A stretch of DNA of 64,000 nt from Pseudomonas aestuarii. Lineage in GTDB: Bacteria > Pseudomonadota > Gammaproteobacteria > Pseudomonadales > Pseudomonadaceae. Below the pieces are notes generated by a model. The model ran no database searches. It saw nothing but the letters and a program-made list of their open reading frames with translations, and had not been told where the DNA came from. Made by a program: the position numbers and the translations under genes. Location of the stretch: assembly GCF_027988105.1 (NCBI RefSeq), contig NZ_JAQJZJ010000009.1:62001-126000 (forward strand). Reading direction: 5' to 3'. Shown here piece by piece: positions 53,398 through 62,857 of the stretch. Position 1 is the first letter of the stretch. Each line of letters starts with the position of its first letter.

Positions 53398-53467
53398 CGC
53401 TGCCTAGTTTACTTTTCCTGGCGCTTGCCGTGTAGGGGCGGATTGACTCAGCGATGAGCAACCAGCG

Positions 53468-53776
53468 CTACTGGCTATCGTGCTTGCTGCCACCTTTGCA
53501 GGTCGGCGAATCCGGGGCGGCGCCTTGTTGCGCCCACTCCTCGGGGGTATAGGTATGCAACGCCAGGGCATGCACCTGGCTCATCAGCTCGCCCAGGCTG
53601 GCGTAAACTTTCTGGTGGCGTTTCACCGCATTCAAGCCGGCAAATGCGGGGCTGACGATCACGGCCTTGTAATGGGTTTCCAGCCCTCGGCTGTGCATGT
53701 GGCTTTCGTCCAGCAGCTCGAGGTGCTGGGGGTCAAGTGCAGCCAAGGCAGCCTGCAGCTGAGCTAGTTTCGACAT
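53468..53776 (-). CDS. BolA-family protein
   Basis: This 102-residue BolA/IbaG-type protein has the family core LELLDESHMHSRGLETHYKAVIVSPAFAGLNAVKRHQKVYASLG, broken here by strands, with the conserved His that with glutaredoxin holds a [2Fe-2S] cluster. A short tail with PTCKGGSKHDSQ follows. ATG 53776 has GGAG seven bases upstream; a TTG six bases earlier is in frame. It follows a DUF2059 gene at 13 bases, so the two are likely co-transcribed. Confidence 0.9.
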   Translation of the reverse strand: MSKLAQLQAALAALDPQHLELLDESHMHSRGLETHYKAVIVSPAFAGLNAVKRHQKVYASLGELMSQVHALALHTYTPEEWAQQGAAPDSPTCKGGSKHDSQ

Positions 53777-53789
53777 ATTCAAACTCCAT

Positions 53790-54290
53790 TCACGGCTTTT
53801 TCGGCTCCAGCTCGGCGGACATTTCCGCCAGCAGTTTATTCACTTTCGGTACCGCGACTTGCAGTTTACCCTGGGTCAGTTGCGCCGCTTGTGCGGTCAG
53901 CATCGGCATTTTCTGCAAGACCTTCTGGCCCACTGGCGACTGGTAGAAGCTAATCAAGTCCTGCAGCTCCTGCTCGTTGAAATTGCTGGTGTAGAGCTTG
54001 ACCATCTCCGGCTTGAGCTGGTCCCAGCTAACCGCCTGATCCAGCTCGACATTGGCCTTGGCCTGGTAGGATTCCAGCAGAGCCTGCTTGCCCTTGCCCG
54101 CGCCGCTTTCGGCAAACCGCTGGGCGAACATCTGCTGTACCTGGGCATAGACCGGAACGGCCAACTTGTCAGCGCGCGCCAATTGCAGGAAGCGCTCGGC
54201 CTCCGCGGCATGACTGCTGGCATCGGCAAACACCTGGGCGCTGGCGCAGGTCAACACGGCGACGGCACAGAGGGCAGATAAACGCGACAT
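53790..54290 (-). CDS. DUF2059 exported protein
   Basis: This 166-residue protein has a signal peptide (residues 1-23, ending QVFADA) and a helical DUF2059 domain with MVKLYTSNFNEQELQDLISFYQSPVGQKVLQKMP, whose length and motif are typical. It is soluble in the periplasm by prediction; its function is unknown. It lies immediately upstream of bolA. A 245-base gap with no recognised feature separates it from the divergent DUF2804 gene. Confidence 0.88.
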   Translation of the reverse strand: MSRLSALCAVAVLTCASAQVFADASSHAAEAERFLQLARADKLAVPVYAQVQQMFAQRFAESGAGKGKQALLESYQAKANVELDQAVSWDQLKPEMVKLYTSNFNEQELQDLISFYQSPVGQKVLQKMPMLTAQAAQLTQGKLQVAVPKVNKLLAEMSAELEPKKP

Positions 54291-54535
54291 TGTATGCTCC
54301 GGATTTGATGGGTCGAGTCATCTATGACCCAAGACCGGCCATTTTGTGCCCAAGCCCGCCCGCCACTCAAGCCTGCCCGCCTCTTATCTGTCGCCTACTG
54401 GCCGACAGATCAAACTGCCAGCACTTGCCCAACCCAGCGGGTGCGGGCAAGCTCGACTTATCTCAGTAAGCCTCTACGCTCTTCGATGACGGCAATCTCA
54501 CTGCGTCACCTGTAACAGCACACACATGGACGTGC

Positions 54536-55549
54536 ATGATGAATAGCTTCGCCCACCCCCACGCCACTACCGCGCTAGCGCTGTGCGATTCCCGAGGCCG
54601 ACTCAATCCACAGGCCATCGGCTGGTCTCCCCGCCCCCAGGTTGACTGCGCACTGCCCGGACACCTGGGCCGCCGCAAGCGCTGGAACCACTGGTGTATC
54701 ACCACACCGTACTGGATGCTCTCGCTGACTCAGGCTGACCTCGACTACATCGGCTACGGCGCTGCCTATTTTCTCGACCTTAACAGCGGCCAGGCGGTCG
54801 CGCATAGCCAACTACGCGTGCTTGCACGAGATTGCGGGCTGCCGGATCAGCCTGAGCAAAGCCATGAATTCTGCCACCCGCGCCTGCAACTGCGCGTCAT
54901 CGAACAACCGGGGCGCCTGCGCCTGACCGTCGCGGCGCCCGACATCGGCGGGCAACCGCTGCAGGTTGACCTGGATATCCAGCGCCCTGCCCACCTCGAC
55001 TCGGTCAACCTGATCGCCCCGCTCGGCCACCGGCACTTTCATGCCACCTGCCGACAAATGGGCCTGCCTGCCAGCGGCAGCGTGCAGCTCGGCAACCGCC
55101 ACTACAGCTGCGTAGCCGGACAAAGTTTTGCCGCCATGGACTTTGGCCGCGGCGTCTGGCCATGGCGCAGCCATTGGACGCGCGCTGCCTTTGCCGCGCC
55201 GGGCGGCATTGCCGGCAATTTCGGCGCGGGCTGGACCGATCACAGCGGACTATCGGAAAACGCCTTGTGGTTTGGTGGCGAACTGCTGCACCTGGATACG
55301 CCGGTACTGATCGAGCAACAAAATCAGGCACCCATGGCCTCCTGGCGCCTGAACAGCCTCGACGAGCGGGTCGAGCTGACCTTCACTCCACAGCAGCTGC
55401 ATCAAGCCTACCCGCGCTTCGGCCCCTGCTACGCCGACACCCGGCAGTGGTTTGGCCACTTTGACGGCATACTGCGTGGCCCCAACGGTATATGCGTACC
55501 GGTGGACAGGGCGCTGGGCTGGCTGGGCGCGACCCATGCGCGCTGGTAA
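54536..55549 (+). CDS. DUF2804 domain-containing protein
   Basis: This is a 337-residue soluble protein of the DUF2804 family. Family-like stretches are LPGHLGRRKRWNHWCITTPYWML near the N-terminus, FAAMDFGRGVWPWRSHWTRAAF in the middle and FGPCYADTRQWFGHFDG near the end. The all-beta pattern recalls lipocalin-like carotenoid/hydroxylase relatives, but no activity is known to me. Two ATG codons stand together at 54536; the second is equally likely. It stands alone upstream of fumC. Confidence 0.83.
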   Translation: MMNSFAHPHATTALALCDSRGRLNPQAIGWSPRPQVDCALPGHLGRRKRWNHWCITTPYWMLSLTQADLDYIGYGAAYFLDLNSGQAVAHSQLRVLARDCGLPDQPEQSHEFCHPRLQLRVIEQPGRLRLTVAAPDIGGQPLQVDLDIQRPAHLDSVNLIAPLGHRHFHATCRQMGLPASGSVQLGNRHYSCVAGQSFAAMDFGRGVWPWRSHWTRAAFAAPGGIAGNFGAGWTDHSGLSENALWFGGELLHLDTPVLIEQQNQAPMASWRLNSLDERVELTFTPQQLHQAYPRFGPCYADTRQWFGHFDGILRGPNGICVPVDRALGWLGATHARW

Positions 55550-55650
55550 AGCTGGAGTGATCAGCGCATACGCCAGCCCGACAGTCCGTTAGGGAACCTG
55601 TTAGCGGTTGCAACGGCCTAAACTTGCTGAATCGCCTTCCGGAGAGTTCC

Positions 55651-57045
55651 ATGAACCGCACCGAAACCGACAGCCTCGGCCCCATCGAAGTGCCTGAAGC
55701 AGCCTACTGGGGTGCGCAGACCCAGCGCTCTCTGATCAATTTCGCCATCGGCGATCAACGCATGCCGCTGGCCGTGCTGCATGCCCTGGCCTTGATCAAA
55801 AAAGCCGCGGCACGGGTCAATGACCGCATCGGCGACCTGCCGCCGGACATCGCCCGGCTGATCGAACAAGCCGCCGACGAGGTGATCGCCGGACAGCATG
55901 ATGAGCAATTCCCGCTGGTGGTCTGGCAAACCGGTAGCGGCACCCAGAGCAACATGAACGTCAACGAGGTGATCGCCGGCCGCGCCAACGAACTGGCCGG
56001 TGGTACGCGCGGCGGCAAGAGTCCGGTGCACCCCAACGATCACGTCAACCGCGCACAGAGCTCCAACGACTGCTTCCCCACGGCCATGCACATCGCCGCG
56101 GCCGGCGCCGTGCTGCATGACTTGCTGCCGGCCCTGGCCGAACTGTCCGCTGGGCTGGCCGAGCAATCCGCCCGCCACAGCCAACTGGTGAAGACCGGAC
56201 GCACCCACCTGATGGATGCCACGCCGATCACCTTCGGCCAGGAGCTGTCGGCCTTCGTCGCCCAGCTCGACTATGCCGAGCGGGCGATCCGGGCAACCTT
56301 GCCAGCCGTTTGCGAACTGGCTCAAGGCGGTACCGCCGTCGGCACCGGGCTCAACTCGCCCTTGGGCTTTGCCGACGCCATTGCCGCCGAACTCGCTGCC
56401 TTGAGCGGCTTGCCACTGGTCAGCGCGCCCAACAAGTTCGCCGCCCTGGCCGGTCACGAACCCCTGACCAGTCTTTCCGGCGCGCTGAAAACCCTCGCCG
56501 TGGCCCTGATGAAAATCGCCAATGATTTGCGCCTGCTCGGCTCAGGCCCACGCGCCGGGTTTGCCGAGGTCAAGCTGCCGGCCAACGAACCTGGCAGTTC
56601 GATCATGCCGGGCAAGGTCAACCCGACCCAATGCGAAGCGCTGTCGATGCTGGCGTGCCAGGTCCTGGGCAACGATGTCACCATCGGTTTTGCCGCGAGC
56701 CAAGGGCACCTGCAGTTGAACGTGTTCAAACCGGTAATCATCCACAACCTGCTGCAGTCGGTTCGCTTGCTCGCCGATGGCTGTCGCAACTTCCAGCAGC
56801 ACTGCATCGCCGGTCTGCAACCGGATGCAGTGCAGATGGCGGCGCACCTGGAGCGCGGCCTGATGCTGGTGACGGCCCTGAACCCGCATATTGGCTATGA
56901 CAAGGCGGCGGAAATCGCCAAGAAAGCCTATCAGGACGGCAGCACCCTGCGCGAAGCCGCGCTGCAACTGGGTTATCTGACAGAAGCACAATTCGACGCC
57001 TGGGTCCGCCCGGACACCATGCTGGAGGCTGGCAAGCATGACTGA
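55651..57045 (+). CDS. fumC: Fumarate hydratase class II
   Basis: FumC hydrates fumarate to malate without an iron-sulfur cluster. The 464-residue protein has the superfamily signature PGSSIMPGKVNPTQCE, the active-site QTGSGTQSNMNVNEVI and SSNDCFPTAMHIA, and TGRTHLMDATPI. ATG 55651 with GGAG upstream gives the normal length; an in-frame TTG/ATG upstream is not needed. The next gene overlaps its end by eight bases. FumC in Pseudomonas is often raised under iron limitation or oxidative stress; no Fur box was sought in detail here. Confidence 0.95.
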   Translation: MNRTETDSLGPIEVPEAAYWGAQTQRSLINFAIGDQRMPLAVLHALALIKKAAARVNDRIGDLPPDIARLIEQAADEVIAGQHDEQFPLVVWQTGSGTQSNMNVNEVIAGRANELAGGTRGGKSPVHPNDHVNRAQSSNDCFPTAMHIAAAGAVLHDLLPALAELSAGLAEQSARHSQLVKTGRTHLMDATPITFGQELSAFVAQLDYAERAIRATLPAVCELAQGGTAVGTGLNSPLGFADAIAAELAALSGLPLVSAPNKFAALAGHEPLTSLSGALKTLAVALMKIANDLRLLGSGPRAGFAEVKLPANEPGSSIMPGKVNPTQCEALSMLACQVLGNDVTIGFAASQGHLQLNVFKPVIIHNLLQSVRLLADGCRNFQQHCIAGLQPDAVQMAAHLERGLMLVTALNPHIGYDKAAEIAKKAYQDGSTLREAALQLGYLTEAQFDAWVRPDTMLEAGKHD

Positions 57046-57658
57046 AACAGGCAAAAGCGGCGCCACCCCAATCGAAGGCGACGGCAAACGCATCCTGATG
57101 ATCCTCGGCACGCCGAAAACCAGCAGCCTCTGCCAGGCCCTCGGCGAAGCCTATGCCCAGGGTGCGCGTAACGAAGGGCATGTAGTGCGGCAGTTGAAAC
57201 TCGGCGAACTGAGTTTCGACCCGGTGCTGCGCGACGGTTATGACCAGAGCCAGCCGCTGGAGCCGGACCTGCTCGAAGCACAACGGCAGATCCACTGGGC
57301 CGAGCACCTGGTGTTCGTCTACCCGGTCTGGTGGGGCGGCTTGCCGGCACTGCTCAAGGGCTTCTTCGACCGGGTATTTCTGCCCGGGTTCGCCTTCAAG
57401 TACCGCGGCCGCTCGCAGCTGTGGGACAAACTGCTGAGCGGCCGCACCGCCGATTTGCTGGTGACCCTGGACACGCCACCCTGGTACTTCCGCTGGATCT
57501 ATGGCGCACCGGCGCACCGGCAGATGACGCGCACCATCCTCGGTTTCAGCGGCATCAAAACCCGTCGTCTGAACGAGTTCGCCCCGGTGCGGCCTTCGTC
57601 CGAGGAACAACGGCAGAGCTGGCTACGCCACGCCGAAAAACTTGGCAGCCGCGCCTGA
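57038..57658 (+). CDS. Flavodoxin-fold NAD(P)H-dependent quinone oxidoreductase
   Basis: This 206-residue protein of the NQO1/MdaB-like group has an N-terminal nucleotide loop ILMILGTPKTSSLCQALGEAY, the flavin-contact YPVWWGGLPALLKGFFDRVFLPGFAF and a C-terminal helical end. It probably reduces quinones by two electrons using FMN or FAD. It overlaps fumC by eight bases, suggesting joint expression, perhaps in oxidative stress. Confidence 0.87.
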   Translation: MTETGKSGATPIEGDGKRILMILGTPKTSSLCQALGEAYAQGARNEGHVVRQLKLGELSFDPVLRDGYDQSQPLEPDLLEAQRQIHWAEHLVFVYPVWWGGLPALLKGFFDRVFLPGFAFKYRGRSQLWDKLLSGRTADLLVTLDTPPWYFRWIYGAPAHRQMTRTILGFSGIKTRRLNEFAPVRPSSEEQRQSWLRHAEKLGSRA

Positions 57659-57674
57659 CATAACAGTCTGGATG

Positions 57675-57695
57675 AGCGCAGGGGCAGCCTGCGCT
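57675..57695. terminator. Hairpin between convergent quinone-reductase and EamA genes
   Basis: AGCGCAGG-GGCAG-CCTGCGCT is a perfect eight-pair stem with a five-base loop in the 42-base gap between two convergent genes. It is a likely bidirectional terminator, although neither side has a long T-run. Confidence 0.55.
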
Positions 57696-57700
57696 TCAGC

Positions 57701-58663
57701 CTATACCTGCGCCGCCAAACGGGCGCGTCGGGCACGCAAGCTGGTCATCAGCGATGGGCCCAGGGCCGTCAGGGCCGAGCCCAGGACTACCAAAGCTGCG
57801 CCGCCGTAGGCAATCCAATTGATCTGCTCGGGCCGGACATGCTCCGGCCACCAGGTCGCTGCCAGCGCTACCGAACCGAACGTCACCAGCGGCGTGATCG
57901 CCAGCGTCGCGCTGACCCGTGAGGCCTCCCAGTGCGCCAACGCCTCGGCGAACGCGCCATAAGCCACCAGGGTGTTCAGGCAGCAGGCAAACAGCAGCCA
58001 TGCCTGCAACGAACTCAATTCGAAGACCTGCCGCGGCTGCGCCCAAGGCGTCAGCAGCAGCGCACAGGCCAGGTAGATCACCATCATCACCTGCAACGAG
58101 TTCCACACCGTCAGCAACTGCTTTTGCGCCAAGCCATAAAACGCCCAGACAAACGCTGCCAGCAGCACGATCAGAACCCCGGCGGTGTAATCGGTCAACG
58201 ACGTCAGCAATTCGCTCAGGCGCTGATTGAAAAACAGCGCAAAACCGCACAGCAGCACGGCCAGGCCAATGCCCTGGGCGAAACTGAAACGCTCACGAAA
58301 GACGAACAGACTGCTGATCAGCAGCAAGATCGGCGCGACCTGGATCACCAATTGCGTGGTGCCGGGGCTGAGCAGGTTCAGCCCCGTCAGGTAGAGCACA
58401 TAGTTGGCACTTAACCCGGCAATCGCCAAGGCGAGCAGCCAACCGCCCTTGCGCCCCAGGGGACGGAAACGTGGCAACCCTTGAGACGCGGCCAGATAAG
58501 CCAGCAGAATTGACCCGGACACCAGCAGTCGATACCAGGTGACCGTGACCGGATCCATCACCTGCAGCACTTCTTTGAGTTTGATCGGCAACACGCCCCA
58601 GAGCAGAGCGGTGATCAGTGCCAGAAACAGGCCGTAGAGCCAACGGCCGGAAGAGATATGCAT
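57701..58663 (-). CDS. EamA/DMT-family inner-membrane transporter
   Basis: This 320-residue protein has ten predicted hydrophobic helices made of two EamA repeats (FLALITALLWGVLPIKLKEV at the start, and AAFVWAFYGLAQKQLL opening the second half). Such drug/metabolite carriers export amino acids, nucleosides or other small molecules; the substrate is unknown. ATG 58663 starts MHISSGRWLYG before the first helix; the open frame extends a further 216 bases upstream into AT-rich non-coding sequence. Confidence 0.87.
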   Translation of the reverse strand: MHISSGRWLYGLFLALITALLWGVLPIKLKEVLQVMDPVTVTWYRLLVSGSILLAYLAASQGLPRFRPLGRKGGWLLALAIAGLSANYVLYLTGLNLLSPGTTQLVIQVAPILLLISSLFVFRERFSFAQGIGLAVLLCGFALFFNQRLSELLTSLTDYTAGVLIVLLAAFVWAFYGLAQKQLLTVWNSLQVMMVIYLACALLLTPWAQPRQVFELSSLQAWLLFACCLNTLVAYGAFAEALAHWEASRVSATLAITPLVTFGSVALAATWWPEHVRPEQINWIAYGGAALVVLGSALTALGPSLMTSLRARRARLAAQV

Positions 58664-58929
58664 GACTGCCTCAAGCGCAAAGCTAACGGCGCAAAGCGCT
58701 ATTTTATGTCGCCATGGCCAACCGACACAGTCACAGTTGAGCGGGGTTGCATGCGAAAACTGTATCGCTGACGAGAGGCGCAGAGCCACACAGTTGACGT
58801 CAAAAAACAAAAAATAAACGAAAATCCACGCAAAAAGAGTCAAAAACCAACCATTGGTCGTCAACTCAAACGAGTCCATCGGTGCGGATTAGACTGCAAT
58901 TATTCGGCTTATTGCATGAGGCTCTTGCC

Positions 58930-59139
58930 ATGTACGGTCAACGCACCATCGACCCCGGCCCCGGCACGCACTACCGCAGCGAGCGAGTCAGCGCAGTCAA
59001 CGGCCAGTATTTCTTTGCCACCCGCGAAGGCACGCTAGAAGGCCCCTACTACACGCGCATCGACGCAGAGCGGGAAATCGACTCCTATATTCGCCGCATG
59101 ATGCAGGCCAGCGGTAGCATCGAGAATCGAGCAGTCTGA
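58930..59139 (+). CDS. Small DUF6316-like protein
   Basis: This 69-residue soluble protein begins MYGQRTIDPGPGTHYRSERV and contains NGQYFFATREGTLEGPYYTR and AEREIDSYIRRM. I recognise the pattern from small Pseudomonas proteins annotated DUF6316; the function is unknown. AT-rich sequence (58790-58860) upstream probably holds the promoter. The ATG at 58930 is preferred to an in-frame start at 58882 because the family begins MYGQR. Confidence 0.75.
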   Translation: MYGQRTIDPGPGTHYRSERVSAVNGQYFFATREGTLEGPYYTRIDAEREIDSYIRRMMQASGSIENRAV

Positions 59140-59156
59140 CCCAGCTGACGCAGCCC

Positions 59157-59188
59157 AAAAAAAAACGGGAGCCCAAACGGCCTCCCGT
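59157..59188 (-). terminator. Stem-loop with A/T run near the DUF6316-like gene
   Basis: ACGGGAG (59165-59171) and CTCCCGT (59182-59188) form a seven-pair stem preceded by nine A residues. On the minus strand this is a hairpin followed by a T-run, a classical intrinsic terminator shape, but the nearest minus-strand gene is not on its right. It may simply serve the plus-strand gene as a bidirectional hairpin. Confidence 0.5.
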
Positions 59189-59382
59189 ACTCATTCTCAG
59201 AGAAAAATCGCACCCGGCTCACACCGCGCGCAACAACTACCTCACCTGCGTTCCCGAAGCAACGCAGCCGCTAGTCTGACAAAAATCCCCACCCCCATGG
59301 GTTTAGCTTTGTTGTTGCTGTGCAAAGAAATGTAACCCGCATGCGGCTGGCAGGCCGCCACGGCAACCGGCAGAATGCCGGC

Positions 59383-60093
59383 ATGAGCGACCTCTACCTG
59401 CCTCCCTGCTGTACCACGCTGAGCGATCACTGGCCTCTGCCCCTGGCGCTGCCCGGCGTACAGCTGATCAGTACGCGCTTCGACCCCGCGCGGCTCAGTG
59501 CCGTGGATTTTGAGCGCAGCGGCATCGCGGCCGTGAGCGGCGTGGCCAAACGCCAGACCGAATACCTCGCCGGCCGCCTGTGCGCACGCGAAGCCCTGCG
59601 CCGCGTGACCGGCACAGCCTCGGTGCCGGCCGTCGGCACCGACCGCGCCCCGCAGTGGCCCACCGAGGTTAGCGGCTCGATCACCCACGGCAGCAACTGG
59701 GCCGGCGCCCTCGCTGGGCACGCCAGCACCTGGCGCGGCCTGGGCCTCGATGTCGAGCGCAGACTGGCGCCGGCGCGCGCCGAACGCCTGGCGGCGCAGA
59801 TCCTCACCCCTGCCGAATTGCAGCGACTGCTGGACCTGGCGCCCGAACAGCGCGCAACGCGCGTCAGCCTGACCTTCTCGCTCAAGGAAAGCCTGTTCAA
59901 GGCGCTCTACCCCTTGGTCTTGCAGCGTTTCTACTTTCAGGACGCCGAGCTGCTGAGTTGCCACGCCGACGGCAGCGCGCGATTGCGCCTACTGATCAAG
60001 CTGGGCAGCGACTGGCCGGTCGGCAGCGAACTGGATGGCCAGTTCGTCGAGTTCGACGGTTTTCTGCTCAGCCTGATTGCCATCCCGGCCTGA
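59383..60093 (+). CDS. 4'-phosphopantetheinyl transferase (EntD/PcpS type)
   Basis: The enzyme moves phosphopantetheine from CoA to carrier proteins of fatty acid, siderophore or polyketide synthesis. The 236-residue protein has VSGSITHGSNWAGAL, GLGLDVERRL with the metal-binding Asp and Glu, and SLTFSLKESLFKALYPL. Its length and motifs match PcpS, the single such enzyme in P. aeruginosa. ATG 59383 (MSDLYLPPC) gives a normal N-terminus; the frame starts 63 bases earlier. It lies 72 bases before apeB. Confidence 0.92.
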   Translation: MSDLYLPPCCTTLSDHWPLPLALPGVQLISTRFDPARLSAVDFERSGIAAVSGVAKRQTEYLAGRLCAREALRRVTGTASVPAVGTDRAPQWPTEVSGSITHGSNWAGALAGHASTWRGLGLDVERRLAPARAERLAAQILTPAELQRLLDLAPEQRATRVSLTFSLKESLFKALYPLVLQRFYFQDAELLSCHADGSARLRLLIKLGSDWPVGSELDGQFVEFDGFLLSLIAIPA

Positions 60094-60165
60094 TCCCTTG
60101 CAGAGCGCGGCCCAATCCACCGGGCAAATCCGATAAACTCCGGCCATTGCCGCCAGGAGTGCCCC

Positions 60166-61455
60166 ATGCGCGAAGAACTCAACCAAGGCCTGATCGACTT
60201 TCTCAAGGCCTCGCCCACCCCCTTTCATGCCACTGCGAGCCTGGCCCAGCGCCTGGATCTCGCCGGCTACCTGCACCTCGACGAACGTGCGCCCTGGCAT
60301 ACCGAAGCCGGCGGCCGTTATTACGTCACCCGCAACGACTCCTCGATCATCGCCTTCAAGCTGGGCCAGCGCTCACCGCTTGAAGGCGGTATTCGCCTGG
60401 TTGGCGCCCACACCGACAGCCCCTGCCTGCGGGTCAAGCCGCAGCCGGAACTGCAGCGCCAGGGCTTCTTCCAGCTCGGCGTGGAAGTCTATGGCGGCGC
60501 CCTGCTCAGCCCCTGGTTCGACCGCGACCTGTCCCTCGCCGGACGGGTGACCTACCGTCGTGACGCCAAGGTGGAAAGCCAGCTGATCGATTTCCAGTGT
60601 CCAATCGCCGTCATTCCCAACCTGGCCATCCACCTCAACCGCGAGGCCAACCAGGGCTGGGCGATCAATGCGCAGAACGAACTGCCACCGATCCTGGCTC
60701 AACTGGCTGGCAGCGATGCGGCGGACTTCCGCGCCCTGCTCACCGAGCAACTGGCGCGCCAGCACGATTTCAGTGCCGATGCGGTACTCGACTTCGAGCT
60801 GAGTTTCTATGACACCCAGGCCGCTGCGGTGATCGGCCTGAATGGTGACTTCATCGCCGGTGCGCGGCTGGACAACCTGCTGTCCTGCTACGCTGGCCTG
60901 CAAGCCCTGCTCGCCGCCCCCGATGAGGAAACCTGCGTGCTGGTGTGTACCGACCATGAAGAGGTCGGTTCGAGTTCGGCCTGCGGGGCCGACGGGCCGA
61001 TGCTCGAGCAGGTGCTGCGCCGCGTGCTGCCGGAGGGCGACGGTTTCGTGCGGAGCATCCAGCGCTCGCTGCTGGTCTCCGCCGACAACGCCCATGCGGT
61101 GCACCCCAACTACCCGGACAAGCACGATGACAACCACGGCCCCAAGCTCAATGCCGGCCCGGTGATCAAGATCAACAGCAACCAGCGCTACGCCACCAGC
61201 AGCGAAACCGCCGGTTTCTTCCGCCACCTGTGCCTGGAAAACGAAGTGCCGGTGCAAAGCTTCGTGACCCGTAGCGACATGGGTTGCGGCTCGACCATCG
61301 GCCCGATCACCGCCAGCCAACTCGGCGTACGCACCGTCGACATCGGCCTGCCGACCTTCGCCATGCACTCGATCCGCGAACTGGCCGGCAGCCATGACCT
61401 GGCGCACCTGGTCAAGGTGTTGACCGCGTTCTACGCCAGCAGCGAGCTGCCCTGA
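60166..61455 (+). CDS. apeB: M18-family aminopeptidase
   Basis: ApeB is a cytoplasmic zinc aminopeptidase that removes N-terminal residues, often acidic ones. The 429-residue protein has metal-binding motifs GAHTDSPCLRVKP, GARLDNLLSCY, TDHEEVGSSSACGA and SADNAHAVHPNYPDKHD, and a late DMGCGSTIGPITAS. The ATG at 60166 has AGGAG eight bases upstream. Its last base overlaps the start of the GFA-family gene, so the two are co-translated. Confidence 0.94.
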   Translation: MREELNQGLIDFLKASPTPFHATASLAQRLDLAGYLHLDERAPWHTEAGGRYYVTRNDSSIIAFKLGQRSPLEGGIRLVGAHTDSPCLRVKPQPELQRQGFFQLGVEVYGGALLSPWFDRDLSLAGRVTYRRDAKVESQLIDFQCPIAVIPNLAIHLNREANQGWAINAQNELPPILAQLAGSDAADFRALLTEQLARQHDFSADAVLDFELSFYDTQAAAVIGLNGDFIAGARLDNLLSCYAGLQALLAAPDEETCVLVCTDHEEVGSSSACGADGPMLEQVLRRVLPEGDGFVRSIQRSLLVSADNAHAVHPNYPDKHDDNHGPKLNAGPVIKINSNQRYATSSETAGFFRHLCLENEVPVQSFVTRSDMGCGSTIGPITASQLGVRTVDIGLPTFAMHSIRELAGSHDLAHLVKVLTAFYASSELP

Positions 61456-61853
61456 TGATCGGCGGCAGCTGCCTGTGCGGGGCGGTGGCCTATGCCATCG
61501 AGCGATTGGACAAGCCGATCGGGCATTGCCACTGCCTGACCTGCCAGAAAGCCCATGCAGCGGCCTTCGCCAGCACCGCCGGGGTTCTGCGCGAAGATTT
61601 CCGCTGGTTGCGTGGCGAGGAAAAACTGTCCAGCTACCAATCATCGCCCGGCAAACTGCGCCATTTCTGCTCGATCTGCGGTTCGCACTTGATCGCCGAA
61701 CGCAGCGGCCAGGCCCATCTCATCGTCCGTGTGGCCACCCTCGACCAGGACCCCGGGGTACGTCCGGCCCAGCACATCTGGACCAGCCATGAGCGCCCCT
61801 GGCTGAGCGGCGACCAACTGCCGACCTATGCCGAGTGGCCACCGGGGCGCTGA
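61455..61853 (+). CDS. GFA-family (CENP-V-type) zinc protein
   Basis: This 132-residue protein has zinc-binding cysteine motifs GGSCLCGAVAY, CHCLTCQKAH and FCSICGSHL. Members are annotated as glutathione-dependent formaldehyde-activating enzymes, but most have no proven activity. It overlaps apeB by one base and converges with the GntR-type regulator gene. Confidence 0.87.
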   Translation: MIGGSCLCGAVAYAIERLDKPIGHCHCLTCQKAHAAAFASTAGVLREDFRWLRGEEKLSSYQSSPGKLRHFCSICGSHLIAERSGQAHLIVRVATLDQDPGVRPAQHIWTSHERPWLSGDQLPTYAEWPPGR

Positions 61854-61854
61854 A

Positions 61855-62571
61855 TCACTCCGGCACCTCGACGCTGACATGCAGCGCATCGTGGCGCCAG
61901 AACTCCAGGTCGCAATCGATGATACGGCCGTGCTGGTCGCGGTTGACCCGGACGATGCGCAACGCCGGGCTGCCCACCGCCACTTTCAACGCCGCAGCAG
62001 CTTCGTTGTGCAGAGCGGTAGGCACAATATCGAAACGCACCCGACCGTAATGAATGGCGTATTCGCTGGCATACAGTTCAGTCAGCGACAGGGTCAGATC
62101 GAAGTCGAGCACGCCGGGGAAATAGCTCGGATTGAGGTAGTGCTCGACATACAGCACCAGGCGACCGTCGATGCGCCGTGCCCGGCGAATCTGGATCACG
62201 CTGGACAACGCCGGCAATTCCAGCAGCTCGCAGATTTCCACCGGAGCTGGGAGCAGTCGCGCCGAGAGTACCTCGGTGGCGGGCACTCGCCCCTGCCCGG
62301 CGACCATCGCATGAAAATGCGAGCGCACCAGCGGGTTGTAGGCCAGCCGCGGTGGCGAGACGAACCAGCCGCGGCGCTCCTCACGATAGATCAGGCCCTG
62401 CGCCTCCAGCTGACCGAGCGCCTCACGCAGGGTAATGCGAGTGGTATCGAAGACTTCACTGAGTTTGCGCTCGGCCGGCAACTGGCTGCCGGACGCCAAC
62501 AGGCCATGCTCGATCTGTTCTTGCAAGGCCCGGCAGATGGTGGTGACGGCACGCGGCGCTGTATCGCGCAT
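61855..62571 (-). CDS. GntR/HutC-family (UTRA) transcriptional regulator
   Basis: This 238-residue repressor-type regulator has an N-terminal winged helix (ICRALQEQIEHGLLASGSQLPAERKLSEVFDTTRITLREALGQLEAQGLI, in parts) and a C-terminal UTRA ligand domain (IRRARRIDGRLVLYVEHYLNPSYFPGVL). ATG 62571 has GGGGAG about six bases upstream; a TTG before it is in frame. A palindrome TTGGACTAGTCCAG just before its ribosome site and a similar site before the binding-protein gene suggest autoregulation and control of that transporter. The ligand is unknown; amino-sugar and 2-aminoethylphosphonate regulators share this fold. Confidence 0.88.
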   Translation of the reverse strand: MRDTAPRAVTTICRALQEQIEHGLLASGSQLPAERKLSEVFDTTRITLREALGQLEAQGLIYREERRGWFVSPPRLAYNPLVRSHFHAMVAGQGRVPATEVLSARLLPAPVEICELLELPALSSVIQIRRARRIDGRLVLYVEHYLNPSYFPGVLDFDLTLSLTELYASEYAIHYGRVRFDIVPTALHNEAAAALKVAVGSPALRIVRVNRDQHGRIIDCDLEFWRHDALHVSVEVPE

Positions 62572-62585
62572 CAAGATCTCCCCTT

Positions 62586-62599
62586 TTGGACTAGTCCAG
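62586..62599. promoter_or_regulatory. Putative HutC-type operator at the regulator gene
   Basis: TTGGACTAGTCCAG holds the 12-base perfect palindrome TGGACTAGTCCA and sits directly before the ribosome site of the GntR/HutC gene. It resembles known HutC-family sites of the form TGGTCTAGACCA. Confidence 0.5.
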
Positions 62600-62857
62600 C
62601 CTCCTTACAGGGCATGAACCAGCGGATTAAACCGCACTGACTAGGTTGCAAGGCTAGGCATTGCAGATGACCAGCCGATGACAGAAGACTAGCAAGCACG
62701 CCCCATGCCAGCAGAAATTACCGTGCGCACCACAGAATCAGCCACTTATCTATGGTCTACGCTTGTTCTGCGCGGATTCGCCAAGCGCTTGGACATCCAC
62801 GAGGAACCGGCAATCATAAAACTGTCACTTGCCGAGCCTAAATTGGCGTGGGTCTTG